A stretch of 64,000 bases of DNA from Nocardioides acrostichi (GTDB lineage Bacteria; Actinomycetota; Actinomycetes; Propionibacteriales; Nocardioidaceae): positions 124,001 through 188,000 of the forward strand of contig NZ_JADIVZ010000005.1 of the NCBI RefSeq assembly GCF_015319165.1, written 5' to 3'. A program made the translations under genes and the position numbers. This document shows positions 1 to 15,380 of this stretch, piece after piece; the first letter of the stretch is position 1; every line of letters starts with the position of its first letter. The notes below the pieces were generated by a model, which saw only the letters and a list, made by a program, of their open reading frames with translations, was not told where the DNA came from and ran no database searches.

Positions 1-2
1 CC

Positions 3-551
3 GGGGCCTGGGATCCCCATCACGACGCTCCTGCGCTCGACCTCGCCCTCCGGCTCTACCGGCAGGGCTACCGCTCCCGCGTGCTGGACTCCACGACGGT
101 CTCCACGGGTCACGCGACCCTCGGGAGCTGGTTCCGCTGGCTGTGTCGGCAGACCACCGGGGCGCTCGAGACCGTGCTGGTGCACGCCCGGCATCCACGA
201 CGGCTGCGGCGCGACGTCGGCACCCGCGGCCTGGCCGCCCTCGGTCTCTGGCTCGCGCCCCACGCCGCACGGCTGGCCAACCCGCTCCTGTGGTGCGTGG
301 TCAGCCTCGCCTCGGCGCATCGCCTGGGACTCCCGGTGACGGCCCCACCGATGCCCTGGACCCTCGTGGCCGTCTCCCTGCTCCTGGTCGGCAACCTGAC
401 CGCCACCTGGATCGCCTTGCTCGGCAACCTGCGACGCCGCGAGTTCGGCCTGACCCGTGCCGCGCTCCTCACGCCGCTGTGGTGGGCGCTGTCCAGCCTC
501 GCGGCCTGGTGCGGCGTCGTCCGTCTCGTGCTGCGCCGGGAGGAGCCGTGA
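3..551 (+). CDS. Glycosyltransferase family 2, C-terminal part (5' end outside window)
   Basis: The frame is open from the window edge and gives about 182 residues. It begins GAWDPHHDAPALDLALRL and continues RQGYRSRVLDSTT, which matches the end of the catalytic domain of processive family 2 glycosyltransferases (the acceptor-side ED-type segment, here degenerate, then the arginine-rich turn and LDSTT). The rest is three or four hydrophobic segments (about residues 75-165), as expected for a membrane synthase. The gene overlaps the next one by 4 nt, so it heads a co-transcribed surface-polysaccharide type cluster. The donor sugar cannot be told from this fragment. No start is visible. Confidence 0.75.
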   Translation, partial: GAWDPHHDAPALDLALRLYRQGYRSRVLDSTTVSTGHATLGSWFRWLCRQTTGALETVLVHARHPRRLRRDVGTRGLAALGLWLAPHAARLANPLLWCVVSLASAHRLGLPVTAPPMPWTLVAVSLLLVGNLTATWIALLGNLRRREFGLTRAALLTPLWWALSSLAAWCGVVRLVLRREEP

Positions 552-2146
552 CGTCCTCGCTCCTCACACCGTCGCCACCCGAGACCCGCCCCGGACGTCG
601 ATCGCGCCGTCCGCGCGGATCCCTCACGGTCTTCGCGCTGGCGGTGACCGTCTACACCGCGCTCGGCTGGTACCTCGTCGCGCGGCTGCACGTCGTCGGC
701 TTCGACGTGCTCGACCGCCTCGACCACGCCCTCGACCTGCTCCATGCGGCCTCCGGGGCGACCACCTTCACCCCCGACCTGCCACCGCTGGCGGTGCTCG
801 CCCTCGGCCCGCTCGTCGTCGTGCCGCCCGGCGAGCACTCGCTCCTCGTGGTGCCGGTCGCCTCCGCGGCCTGCGCAGGCGTTCTGCTCGTCGCGCTGCA
901 CGCTCTGCTGCGCGGCGCTCGGGTGGGCACCGCCGGCCGGGTCGGCGTGCTGGTCGCCGCCGCGGCCAACCCTCTGCTCGTCCTCGGCGCCTCCACCGGG
1001 GCTCGCTCCGTGGTGTGGCTGGCGATGCTGACCCTGGGCGTGGTCGCCCTCGTGGCCTGGCTCACGACCGACCGAGTGGGCTACGTCCCGCTCGCCGGGG
1101 TCGCGTTCGCAGCCGCGGTGCTCAGCAGCTACGCCAGCCTCGTCTGGGTGCTCGTCGCCGCGGCGCTCCTCGTCACGACCCTGCGACGCCGGGGTGCCCC
1201 GTCCCTCGAGCTCGAGGGCACGCTGGTCGCGTTCGTCGCTCCGACCGTGCTCGGGCTCGCCCTGGTCACGCTGCTCTCGGCGCTCCACGGCTCCGCGCCG
1301 TGGAGCTGGGCCGTCGAGACGTCGGACGCGGGCGCCTCCGTGGCCGTCTCGCTGGTCGACCTGCCCGCCCGGACCCTCGGCCTCCTCATCGGCGGGGCAC
1401 CGTTGGCCCTGGTGGTGCTGCCGGCGCTCCTGGTGGTCGCCGCGGTGCGCCGCGACCTCGTCTCCGGCTGGCTCGCCGCCCTGCTGCTCACCGCCGTCGT
1501 GCTCCCGGCCGGCTCGGCGGGCGTGGGTGCCGAGACGACGCCGTTCGCGCTGAGCCAGGCGCTGCCGAGTCTCGTGCTGGCGCTCGTGGGCGCCGTCTGG
1601 CTGGTGGGCCGCAGCGAGCGTCGCCGCACTCTCACGCTCACCCTGCTCGTCGTGGTACTCATCGCGAGCGTGCCCTGGACGCTGCGCCAGATGGCGATCT
1701 ACCCCCACCAGGGTCTCGAGGCGCGCTTCGCCGACGCCGTCACCACCGGTCGCGACCAGCAGAACACCCTCACATCGTCTGGCCTCGTCGTCGGTGTCGC
1801 CGACGAGCAGGCGATGGCCGGCTACATCCGCAGCCACGTGCACACCGGCAGGAGCATCGTCACCGACGGCCGACGCACCTTTGCGGTGGAGCTCTTCACC
1901 GGGCGTCCGGATCTCTTCGTGCCCGTCGACGCGCGCACCGACGCGATCGACGCCGCGAGCTACGTCCTGCTCAGCCATCGGATGGGCCCGGACGAGGCCT
2001 CGGCACGTTTCCCGGACGCCACATCCGGGAAAGATGCGGCCTGGTCCGTGGTTTTCGCTACCGCTCGGTACACACTGGTGCGGGTACCGGCCACCGGGTG
2101 GCCGGATCTCATGGGGGACAGTAGGACCGAAGGGGGCAGGTCATGA
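548..2146 (+). CDS. Large polytopic membrane protein, glycosyltransferase-39-like architecture
   Basis: 532 residues starting at GTG in a GTGA overlap with the preceding stop. An arginine-rich N-terminus is followed by some ten hydrophobic segments up to about residue 385, then a soluble domain of about 145 residues (from roughly LRQMAIYPHQG). That layout, many helices plus an extracytoplasmic C-terminal domain, resembles lipid-linked-sugar glycosyltransferases, and the neighbouring GT2 gene supports a role in envelope polysaccharide assembly. No catalytic DE/DD motif could be assigned with confidence, so the enzymatic role is inference. It overlaps the next gene by 4 nt (ATGA). Confidence 0.6.
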   Translation: MTSSLLTPSPPETRPGRRSRRPRGSLTVFALAVTVYTALGWYLVARLHVVGFDVLDRLDHALDLLHAASGATTFTPDLPPLAVLALGPLVVVPPGEHSLLVVPVASAACAGVLLVALHALLRGARVGTAGRVGVLVAAAANPLLVLGASTGARSVVWLAMLTLGVVALVAWLTTDRVGYVPLAGVAFAAAVLSSYASLVWVLVAAALLVTTLRRRGAPSLELEGTLVAFVAPTVLGLALVTLLSALHGSAPWSWAVETSDAGASVAVSLVDLPARTLGLLIGGAPLALVVLPALLVVAAVRRDLVSGWLAALLLTAVVLPAGSAGVGAETTPFALSQALPSLVLALVGAVWLVGRSERRRTLTLTLLVVVLIASVPWTLRQMAIYPHQGLEARFADAVTTGRDQQNTLTSSGLVVGVADEQAMAGYIRSHVHTGRSIVTDGRRTFAVELFTGRPDLFVPVDARTDAIDAASYVLLSHRMGPDEASARFPDATSGKDAAWSVVFATARYTLVRVPATGWPDLMGDSRTEGGRS

Positions 2147-2844
2147 CGCATCGATCGAATCGTGCGCAATCACGGTCGGCGGGTTCCATCGACCCCGCAC
2201 CGGGGCTGGGCGAGATCCTCGCCAACAGCACCGGAGGTCGACTCGGGAGGGTCGACTTCTCGCAGCCACTACGCCACGACGACCTCTACGTCTCGCGCGT
2301 GGGGTCCGCCGAGCCGGCGATCGGCGACGACGGCGAGCGTCGCGAGACGATCCGCCGGATCATGCGCGAGCTCCAGGAGGCGACCGCCGAGCCCCCCGTC
2401 CACGCGGAGCCCGACGAGACCCCACGTCTCAGCGTGGTCGACCCGACCCCGGCCGTCGCCGGGCAGTTCCTCGACGCGATCGAGACCGCCGAGCCCGAGG
2501 TCGAGCGCACCCTGAGCCCCGACGAGGTGGCGCGCGGCCTGGTCGCCCTCATGCATCGGGTCTACGACGCGACGGAACGGCACCTGGAGTCCCTCGAGAC
2601 CGAGGCGGCTCGGCGCACGGAGATGCTGACCGCCCAGGCCGAGCTCGACGCCGAGCTCATCCGGCTGCACGCCCGCCGGGAGGCACACACACTGCTCACG
2701 GCCGCCCGCGTACGCACCGGGCGCAGCCGCACTGGTGCCGACACCGGCGCCCGCAGGCTCGACGACCTCGCCACCGTGCTCGCCTCGTTCGCCGACGACG
2801 TCGAGACCATGCGCGCCGAACGGCTTCCCGAACCCCCTCGATGA
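2143..2844 (+). CDS. Hypothetical protein with acidic N-terminus and predicted coiled coil
   Basis: 233 residues, not recognised. It starts at an ATG overlapping the upstream stop (ATGA) and its own stop overlaps the next ATG, so it is translationally coupled on both sides. The first 125 residues are polar and look disordered. Residues about 125-190 (LSPDEVARGL onward) are charged and heptad-like, with runs such as TERHLESLETEAARRTEML, suggesting a helical coiled coil. No signal peptide or membrane segment is seen, so it is probably cytoplasmic and accessory to the polysaccharide or lipoprotein machinery encoded around it. Confidence 0.65.
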   Translation: MTHRSNRAQSRSAGSIDPAPGLGEILANSTGGRLGRVDFSQPLRHDDLYVSRVGSAEPAIGDDGERRETIRRIMRELQEATAEPPVHAEPDETPRLSVVDPTPAVAGQFLDAIETAEPEVERTLSPDEVARGLVALMHRVYDATERHLESLETEAARRTEMLTAQAELDAELIRLHARREAHTLLTAARVRTGRSRTGADTGARRLDDLATVLASFADDVETMRAERLPEPPR

Positions 2845-4103
2845 GGTTCGGCACCACCGCACTCGGGTTCGGCGCACCGGTACTCCTGCTCGCCCTCGGC
2901 GGGTGTTCGGCTCTGGTTCCCTCCTCACAGGTCCGTGTCGTCGTGCCCCAGCAGGCCCCGACCGGGCAGGTGCGGGTCGTCACGGAGGGCACCGTGCTGC
3001 CGACGACGTCGACCGACCCGCTCGGCGAAGCCTCGAAGGTCGGCCCCGGTGCAGGCTTCGCGGCGCTGTGCTCGGGGCGGGCCGATGTGGTTCTCTCCGA
3101 GAAGACCATCGGCCGCAGCGCGCAGGAGCGTTGCTCCGCGGCCGGGCTGGGCGTCGTGCAGCTGAGGGTGGCCGCGGCACCGGCGGTCGTCGTCGACGCC
3201 GCCGACGGGTCGACCGGATGCCTCACCGTCGCGCGGCTGGTCCGGCTGGCCGGCCGGACCGGCGCCGAGGGGGCGGCACTGGCCACCACCCCCGTCGCCC
3301 GGCAGATCCTGACCGGCGCCGTGCTCGACGGCGATCCACCCGCGGCCGCGGACACCCAGCTCGTCGCCCCAGACCACGTGGGCGGCTTCGTCTGGTCGGC
3401 CCAGCGGCGTGAGCGCCTCTCCGCGCAGGTGACCCGTCGCGCCGCCGTCCGCGACCGCCTCCTCGCCCGACGGGACCGGCAGATCGCGGAACGCGACCGG
3501 GCCACCACCGAACTCGCACTGGCCCGCCGGACCCTCGCGGCCAGCCGTCGCGACGGAACCGACCCGGGCGCCGTGAGCAGAAACCGCAACTGGGTCGCCG
3601 TGGCCTCCGCACAGGCACGGGGGGCGGTCTCCCGGGTGGCCCTCACGCAATCGGAGCTCAGCGTCGTGGAGCGACGCTGGCGCCGCGCCCGGCAGGCCCA
3701 GCAGACGGCCACGAGCAGCGAACCGCTCCTGCTCGACTGGTCGAGCCACCAGGCCGTGGACTGGATGCCGACCCAGGCCGTCTCCGCGGGCCCGGGGCTG
3801 CCCTGCGTGCAGCCCACCCCGGCGGCCGTGGGCGAGGCCAGGTATCCCCTCGCACTGCCCGCCCTGGTCACCACCACGACCTACGCGCTCCAGCGCGCAG
3901 AGGTCTCCGGAGCGCTCACCGGATATCTCGACCGCGTCCCGACCTTGGCGGCGTCCGCCGGGCTCGTGCCGAGCGCTCCGGGCCGACTCGCCGGCTACCG
4001 GGCCGCGGTGTCGGGTGAGGCCTCGCCCGTGCTGGTCGGCGGTGCGCCCGCGCGCCGCGCCGTTCCGGAGTCCTCGACGAGCCCGGGCGCACCCGCCGGC
4101 TGA
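2841..4103 (+). CDS. PstS-like substrate-binding lipoprotein with a coiled-coil insertion
   Basis: 420 residues with a type II signal peptide (lipobox LALGGC, Cys22). Residues about 60-110 (PGAGFAALCSGRADVVLSE, then a Cys and AAGL) resemble the phosphate-binding protein PstS, in which a C-x-G-x-x-D-I segment precedes a second Cys. Between about residues 185 and 300 lies a strongly charged, alanine/arginine-rich helical stretch (RDRLLARRDRQIAERDRATT) not typical of PstS. The C-terminal part (ARYPLALPALVTTTTYALQR) again fits the periplasmic-binding fold. It closes the plus-strand cluster and its last 109 nt overlap the convergent plsC gene. Phosphate binding itself is unproven. Confidence 0.6.
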   Translation: MRFGTTALGFGAPVLLLALGGCSALVPSSQVRVVVPQQAPTGQVRVVTEGTVLPTTSTDPLGEASKVGPGAGFAALCSGRADVVLSEKTIGRSAQERCSAAGLGVVQLRVAAAPAVVVDAADGSTGCLTVARLVRLAGRTGAEGAALATTPVARQILTGAVLDGDPPAAADTQLVAPDHVGGFVWSAQRRERLSAQVTRRAAVRDRLLARRDRQIAERDRATTELALARRTLAASRRDGTDPGAVSRNRNWVAVASAQARGAVSRVALTQSELSVVERRWRRARQAQQTATSSEPLLLDWSSHQAVDWMPTQAVSAGPGLPCVQPTPAAVGEARYPLALPALVTTTTYALQRAEVSGALTGYLDRVPTLAASAGLVPSAPGRLAGYRAAVSGEASPVLVGGAPARRAVPESSTSPGAPAG

Positions 4104-4900
4104 GGCTGCGGTCCCCAGGTCGGCCGCACCGCCGTGCGGGGCACCACGTCGAGCGGGACCGCCTGCTCGCGGGTCGGTGCGGTACCACCCAGGTGGGCCG
4201 GGTACCAGCGGGCGCGCTCCCCCGGTCGCGGTCGGTGCTCGGGCAGCTCCTGGAGCCCCTCCAGCATCTGCGTCACGCGGTGACCGAGGACCGTCGTGAC
4301 GGACCCGAGGTCGGCGTCAGCCGCCACCGGGATCGCCTCCCCGAACCGGACGTCGACCAACCTGCCGCGCGAGAGCTGCGGCCGGGTCTGGGCTTCGTCG
4401 ACCGAGCGACGCATCGGCCAGAGCCGCTGGGAGCCCCACACCGCCACCGGCACCACCGGTATCCCGGTCTCGCGGGCCAGGGCCGCGACTCCGGGCATCA
4501 GCGAGCGCACGGTGTAGGAATGCGAGATGCCGGCCTCGGGGAAGGCGCACACCGCCTCGCCCTCGCCCAGGAGCCGACGGGCTGCGAGGTAGGCACCGGC
4601 GGGAGCGGCCCGGTCGACCGGCACGTGGCGCATGCCGTCGAGCGCCCGGCCGACCACGGGCTGATGCCACATGTCGTAGCGGCAGAGGAAGCGCACGTAG
4701 CGCCCCCGACGCAGAGCGGCCTCGCCGACGAACACGAAGTCCGGGAACGACACGTGGTTGGACGCCAGCAACACCGGACCGCTCGCCGGGAGCCGCTCCA
4801 GCCCCTCGGCACGGACGGTCAGGTCCAGACCGCGCAACAGCACCCGGCCCAGGCCGATCGTGGCGCGATACCACCCCTCACCGCGACGGTGCCGACGCAT
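3995..4900 (-). CDS. plsC: 1-acylglycerol-3-phosphate acyltransferase (PlsC family)
   Basis: 301 residues. The acyltransferase box NHVSFPDF (H-x4-D) lies near residue 47, and FPEAGISH corresponds to the FPEGTRS glycerolipid-binding block. It transfers an acyl group to lysophosphatidate or a related lysolipid at the membrane. The chosen start, ATG at 4900 (MRRHRRGEG), lies just past the start of homology; an upstream in-frame extension would run into the previous gene. The spacing of 8 nt from the flavoprotein gene suggests an operon. The last 36 codons are a low-complexity Pro/Ala/Thr tail overlapping the convergent lipoprotein gene, so the true C-terminus may carry little function. Confidence 0.85.
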   Translation of the reverse strand: MRRHRRGEGWYRATIGLGRVLLRGLDLTVRAEGLERLPASGPVLLASNHVSFPDFVFVGEAALRRGRYVRFLCRYDMWHQPVVGRALDGMRHVPVDRAAPAGAYLAARRLLGEGEAVCAFPEAGISHSYTVRSLMPGVAALARETGIPVVPVAVWGSQRLWPMRRSVDEAQTRPQLSRGRLVDVRFGEAIPVAADADLGSVTTVLGHRVTQMLEGLQELPEHRPRPGERARWYPAHLGGTAPTREQAVPLDVVPRTAVRPTWGPQPQPAGAPGLVEDSGTARRAGAPPTSTGEASPDTAAR

Positions 4901-4908
4901 CGCAGCGG

Positions 4909-6186
4909 TCAGGAGAAGGGGGGTCGGTGGTCGACGGCCAGCGAACGGCGTCCTGCCCACCGCCACACGCGGGCGGCCCGGTCGCGGTCGTCGTCGGTGA
5001 CCAGGTTGCCCATCCAGCGCAACGCCAGGGTCATCAGCAGGTCCGAGCGCATGCCTGCGGGTCCGAAGCGAGGCAGCACCCACGGCACCGTGACCAGGCC
5101 GGCCAGTCGTCGGGCGATCGAGAACGCCTCGCCGTAGTGCTCGCCCAACAGGGCCGGCCAGGCCGTCGAGAGACCCGCGGCGTCGGCCGGCAGGTCGGCG
5201 AGGAGGTCCGCGACGAAGCGCCCGGTCTCGAGACCGTAGTCGATGCCTTCGCCGTTGAGCGGGTTCACGCACCCGGCGGCGTCGCCGATGAGCGCCCAGT
5301 TGGCCCCCGCCACGTGCGACACGGCGCCGCCCATCGGGAGCAGGGCCGAGGTGGGCGCGCGCAGGTCGCCGGTGAGGTCGAAGTCGGCCCGCCGCTGCTC
5401 GGCGTAGAAGGCCATGAGCGGTTTGATCGCGATGTCTGCCGGGCGCTTGGCTGTGGCGAGTGTGCCGACGCCGAGGTTCACCTCTCCCGTGCCCAGCGGG
5501 AAGATCCAGCCGTAGCCCGAGAGGATGGCGCCGTCCTCACCGCGCAGTTCCAGGTGCGAGCTGATCCACGGGTCGTCGCTCACGCCCGACGCGACATAGC
5601 TGCGGCCGGCTACGCCGTACACGGTGTCGCGGTGCCAGGCGCGACCCAGCAGCTTGCCCAGTGGCGAGCGGACGCCGTCGGCGACGACGAGTCGACGGCA
5701 GGCCACCTCGAACCGCTCGGCACCTGACCGAACGCCCTGCCCCCGGCGCTCGAAGACCACGGCGGCGACGCGGGCGCCGTCCCACCGGACGTCGACGGCG
5801 CGGGCGTCTTCGAGCCCGGTCGCACCGGACTTCAACGCCACGGTGCGCAGGTGGTCGTCGAGCTCGGTGCGGGCCACGGCGCTGCCCCAGGCGGGGAGGT
5901 TGCCGCCGGGCCAGGGCAGCAGCAGCGTCTGGCCGAAACCGTGGGCGCGCAGGCCCTGGTTGACCGTGTGAGCGCGCAGCCAGTCCTCGAGCCCGAGCGC
6001 TTGGAGCTCGTGCACCGCCCGAGGCGTGAGCCCGTCACCGCACGTCTTGTCGCGCGGGAACGTGGCCGCATCGGCCAGCACCACCTCGGCCCCGGACCGG
6101 GCGAGCCATGCGGCGGCAGCGGACCCCGCAGGGCCAGCGCCCACCACGAGCACATCGGTACTCACGTCGGGCTGCTCGTTGCTCAC
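4909..6186 (-). CDS. FAD-dependent geranylgeranyl-reductase family oxidoreductase (MenJ-like)
   Basis: 425 residues. It has an N-terminal FAD fold GAGPAGSAAAAWLARSG (about 16-32), the conserved CGDGLTPRAV block near residue 49, and the second FAD motif LIGDAAGCVNPLNGEGIDY near 285. These are the signatures of the geranylgeranyl reductase family; in actinobacteria one branch (MenJ) saturates an isoprene unit of menaquinone. Start is GTG; CAGAAT sits 6 nt upstream, a possible leaderless -10. It lies upstream of plsC in the same direction. Substrate (menaquinone or another polyprenyl chain) is inferred from family, not shown. Confidence 0.8.
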   Translation of the reverse strand: MSNEQPDVSTDVLVVGAGPAGSAAAAWLARSGAEVVLADAATFPRDKTCGDGLTPRAVHELQALGLEDWLRAHTVNQGLRAHGFGQTLLLPWPGGNLPAWGSAVARTELDDHLRTVALKSGATGLEDARAVDVRWDGARVAAVVFERRGQGVRSGAERFEVACRRLVVADGVRSPLGKLLGRAWHRDTVYGVAGRSYVASGVSDDPWISSHLELRGEDGAILSGYGWIFPLGTGEVNLGVGTLATAKRPADIAIKPLMAFYAEQRRADFDLTGDLRAPTSALLPMGGAVSHVAGANWALIGDAAGCVNPLNGEGIDYGLETGRFVADLLADLPADAAGLSTAWPALLGEHYGEAFSIARRLAGLVTVPWVLPRFGPAGMRSDLLMTLALRWMGNLVTDDDRDRAARVWRWAGRRSLAVDHRPPFS

Positions 6187-6220
6187 CGACCCATTCTGTC
6201 AGCCACGCCCCACCACCCCC

Positions 6221-6351
6221 GACCTGCCACGAGTTTTCAGGTGACCCGCCACGAGTTTTCAAGTGACCTGCCACGAGTTTCCGAGCGGACGAAACTGGTG
6301 GCAGGTCAGGGGAAAACTGGCGACGGGTCAGGGGAAAACTGGCGACGGGTC
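6221..6351. repeat. Two-sided array of 22-bp repeats between convergent-orientation units
   Basis: Three direct 22-bp units with core GACCTGCCACGAGTTTTC begin at 6221, 6243 and 6265 (the third is degenerate). They are followed by inverted units: a partial one at 6291-6307 and two identical ones at 6308-6329 and 6330-6351 with core AAAACTGGCGACGGGTC. The last unit contains the stop codon of the acidic-protein gene. The array could fold into a long hairpin and act as a transcription end or a REP-like element. Confidence 0.8.
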
Positions 6352-6655
6352 AGTCGTCGGAGCCGTCCTGGGTGGGATCCTCGGACTCCGGGGAGGCGTA
6401 CTGGGCATCGCCCTCGTCGTAGCCCTCGGAGTCGGTGAACATGCCCTGTTCGGGGTCGAAGGTGCGCTGGGTGTTGTCGATCTCCACGTTGTCGGGCCGG
6501 TTCTCCGGGTCCAGGCGCTCCTCGCGCTCCTTCTCGACCTCGGCGACCTCGTCGTCCGACATCTCGTGCAGGGAGCCGTCGGCGTGCTCCTCCTCCTGCT
6601 GCTCCGTGTCTTCGACGGCCTGGTCGGTGCCCTCGTCGGCGGCCTGGTCGGGCAT
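6350..6655 (-). CDS. Small, highly acidic hypothetical protein
   Basis: 101 residues, rich in Glu/Asp/Gln, not recognised. The start at 6655 (MPDQAADEG) has a good ribosome-binding site (GAGGGGG, 5 nt upstream); the frame is open further upstream but only through an arginine-rich low-complexity stretch. The second half (DPENRPDNVEIDNTQRTFDP) is likely to be the conserved part. No membrane segment or signal peptide is seen. Its stop codon lies inside the 22-bp repeat array. Function unknown. Confidence 0.6.
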   Translation of the reverse strand: MPDQAADEGTDQAVEDTEQQEEEHADGSLHEMSDDEVAEVEKEREERLDPENRPDNVEIDNTQRTFDPEQGMFTDSEGYDEGDAQYASPESEDPTQDGSDD

Positions 6656-6750
6656 GGGTTCCCCCTCGGTGGTGCGCCGCCGGCGCCTCCGGCGGACACG
6701 CTCCACGACACATCCTCGCCGTGGTGGTCGTCACACCCTCACGGGCAGGT

Positions 6751-7449
6751 TCACCGCACCTTCGCGAAGGCCTGGTGGCTGATCAGCTCGATGTCGGAGT
6801 TCAGGCAACCGGTGGTCGGGTGCTTGACGAACTGGGACTTCGTCGAGTTAGGCACGTAGATCCGGAACCCGTCGACGTCGACGGGGTCGCACTTCTTCTT
6901 CGGGTAGTTCTGCGCGACGACCTCGTCCACCTCACTGGTAGCCGCCTGCCCGGGGTCGAGCACGAATGCGCCGTCGCTGTCGCCGTCTCGGGTCGCGGGC
7001 GCCCCGACCTGCGTGCCGTCGCCCTTGCCGACGTAGGAGAGTCCCCCGAAGCCGCCGGTCGTGCAGGCGTGGTCGCTGGTGTTCTCGATCCGGATGGCGC
7101 CGTAGCGATGACCGGCACCGGCATCCCCCGCGGCGTAGGACGCCGTGAGGTCGGCGTTCTCGCACTCCGGCACGGCCGCGTCGTTCGACGAGGCCGAACC
7201 CGACCCCGAGTCCGAGTCCGCAGACTCGGAGGACGCGCCGCTCTTGGAGGGTGACGGCGAGGCACTCGACGAATCCGCTCCCGCCGGCGTCGTGGCTGGG
7301 GAGACCGGTGGCGTGGCCGGGGCCGTATCTGCCGCCCTGCCCTGGCTGGAGTCGGGGCTGGTGACCTGGGCGATCACGACGGCCGTCGCGCCGAGCGCGA
7401 CGATGGCGGCGATCACCGTGAGGATCGTGGTGAGGCGGGAGTTCGACAT
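6751..7449 (-). CDS. DUF4232 domain protein, membrane-anchored or secreted
   Basis: 232 residues. One N-terminal hydrophobic segment (about 6-28) is followed by a Ser/Thr/Ala/Pro linker (30-85) and a Cys-containing domain from about residue 88. The segment CTTGGFGGLSYVGKGDG is typical of the actinobacterial DUF4232 family, extracytoplasmic domains of unknown function. The start at 7449 is chosen because GGAAAGGA precedes it; an in-frame ATG lies eight codons further upstream. It is downstream of rpoC in the same direction but separated by the rpoC terminator. Confidence 0.75.
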   Translation of the reverse strand: MSNSRLTTILTVIAAIVALGATAVVIAQVTSPDSSQGRAADTAPATPPVSPATTPAGADSSSASPSPSKSGASSESADSDSGSGSASSNDAAVPECENADLTASYAAGDAGAGHRYGAIRIENTSDHACTTGGFGGLSYVGKGDGTQVGAPATRDGDSDGAFVLDPGQAATSEVDEVVAQNYPKKKCDPVDVDGFRIYVPNSTKSQFVKHPTTGCLNSDIELISHQAFAKVR

Positions 7450-7566
7450 GGTCAGACTCGTCCTTTCCATCATGGGCCTGGTGGGTTCCTACCCCCGTGA
7501 GACGGCCACCCCCCGACGATTGTTGCGCGCAGCAACCTGAAGAGTCGCCAAGAGACCCGGACGCGA

Positions 7567-7603
7567 CGACGCCCGCCCACGCGTGAGGCGTGAGCGGGCG
7601 TCG
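7567..7603 (-). terminator. rpoBC transcription terminator hairpin
   Basis: CGACGCCCGC (7567-7576) pairs with GCGGGCGTCG (7594-7603). An inner CACGC/GCGTG stem and a GTGAG loop leave only one mismatch. It lies 18 nt beyond the rpoC stop. There is no strong U-tract, as is common in GC-rich actinobacteria. Confidence 0.8.
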
Positions 7604-7621
7604 AGCGACCGGAGGACGTCG

Positions 7622-11497
<3,876 letters not shown>

Positions 11498-11554
11498 GAT
11501 GGCTGCAACCCTTCGGTAGTTCTAAACAGTGTGTGTAAAGGGGGGCGGAGACGG

Positions 11555-11587
11555 CGCCCGGCGCCGTCACGAGGACGGCACCGGGCG
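11555..11587 (-). other. Strong intercistronic hairpin between rpoB and rpoC
   Basis: CGCCCGGCGCCGTC (11555-11568) pairs with GACGGCACCGGGCG (11574-11587), 14 pairs with one G-T, around a 5-nt loop, starting 5 nt beyond the rpoB stop. On the transcribed strand it is followed by CCCCCCTTTACAC. It could attenuate or process the rpoB-rpoC message; it is not expected to be a full terminator because rpoC lacks an obvious promoter of its own. Confidence 0.7.
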
Positions 11588-11592
11588 ACCGC

Positions 11593-15069
<3,477 letters not shown>

Positions 15070-15168
15070 GAGTAATCCTTCGGATCATGTCAGCTCGAGA
15101 AACGCCGACCCACCACTGGACGGTCGCCAGACTGACCGAAAAGCATTTGAGGGCAGGCGCAAGGCGCC

Positions 15169-15198
15169 ACGATACCTGAACACCAGCGCGCAAGACAA
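15169..15198 (-). promoter_or_regulatory. Predicted rpoBC promoter
   Basis: On the minus strand a -35 TTGTCT (15193-15198) and a -10 TATCGT (15169-15174) are separated by 18 bp, giving a leader of about 95 nt before the rpoB TTG. The same 18-bp spacing is seen at the rplJ, tRNA-Trp and tRNA-Thr promoters. Confidence 0.6.
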
Positions 15199-15309
15199 GG
15201 CCGCGACGCCACTGCGGCCGAGGAACCGGCCAGGAGTCTGCGTCGATGATGAACCCCGGACTCGGCCAGGTCAAGCACTTCGCTCCGAACGGTGCGCCGA
15301 GCCTCTCCG

Positions 15310-15380
15310 GGCCGGGTCAGAGGCCGGGTCAGAGGCCGGGTCAGAGGCCGGTCAGAGGCCGGGTCAGAGGCCGGGTCAGG
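15310..15380. repeat. 12-bp tandem repeat, six units
   Basis: GGCCGGGTCAGA is repeated at 15310, 15322, 15334, 15346 (one G lost), 15357 and 15369 (last base changed). The final unit contains the stop codon of the Mce-associated gene. The rest of the 306-bp gap 15070-15375 holds the rpoB promoter and leader and no gene. Confidence 0.9.

Noticed and set aside
110-1978. Long minus-strand frame opposite the GT2 and membrane-protein genes
   Set aside because: The translation is Arg/Gly/Glu/His-rich low complexity without domains, while the plus-strand frames give coherent membrane proteins with coupled starts.
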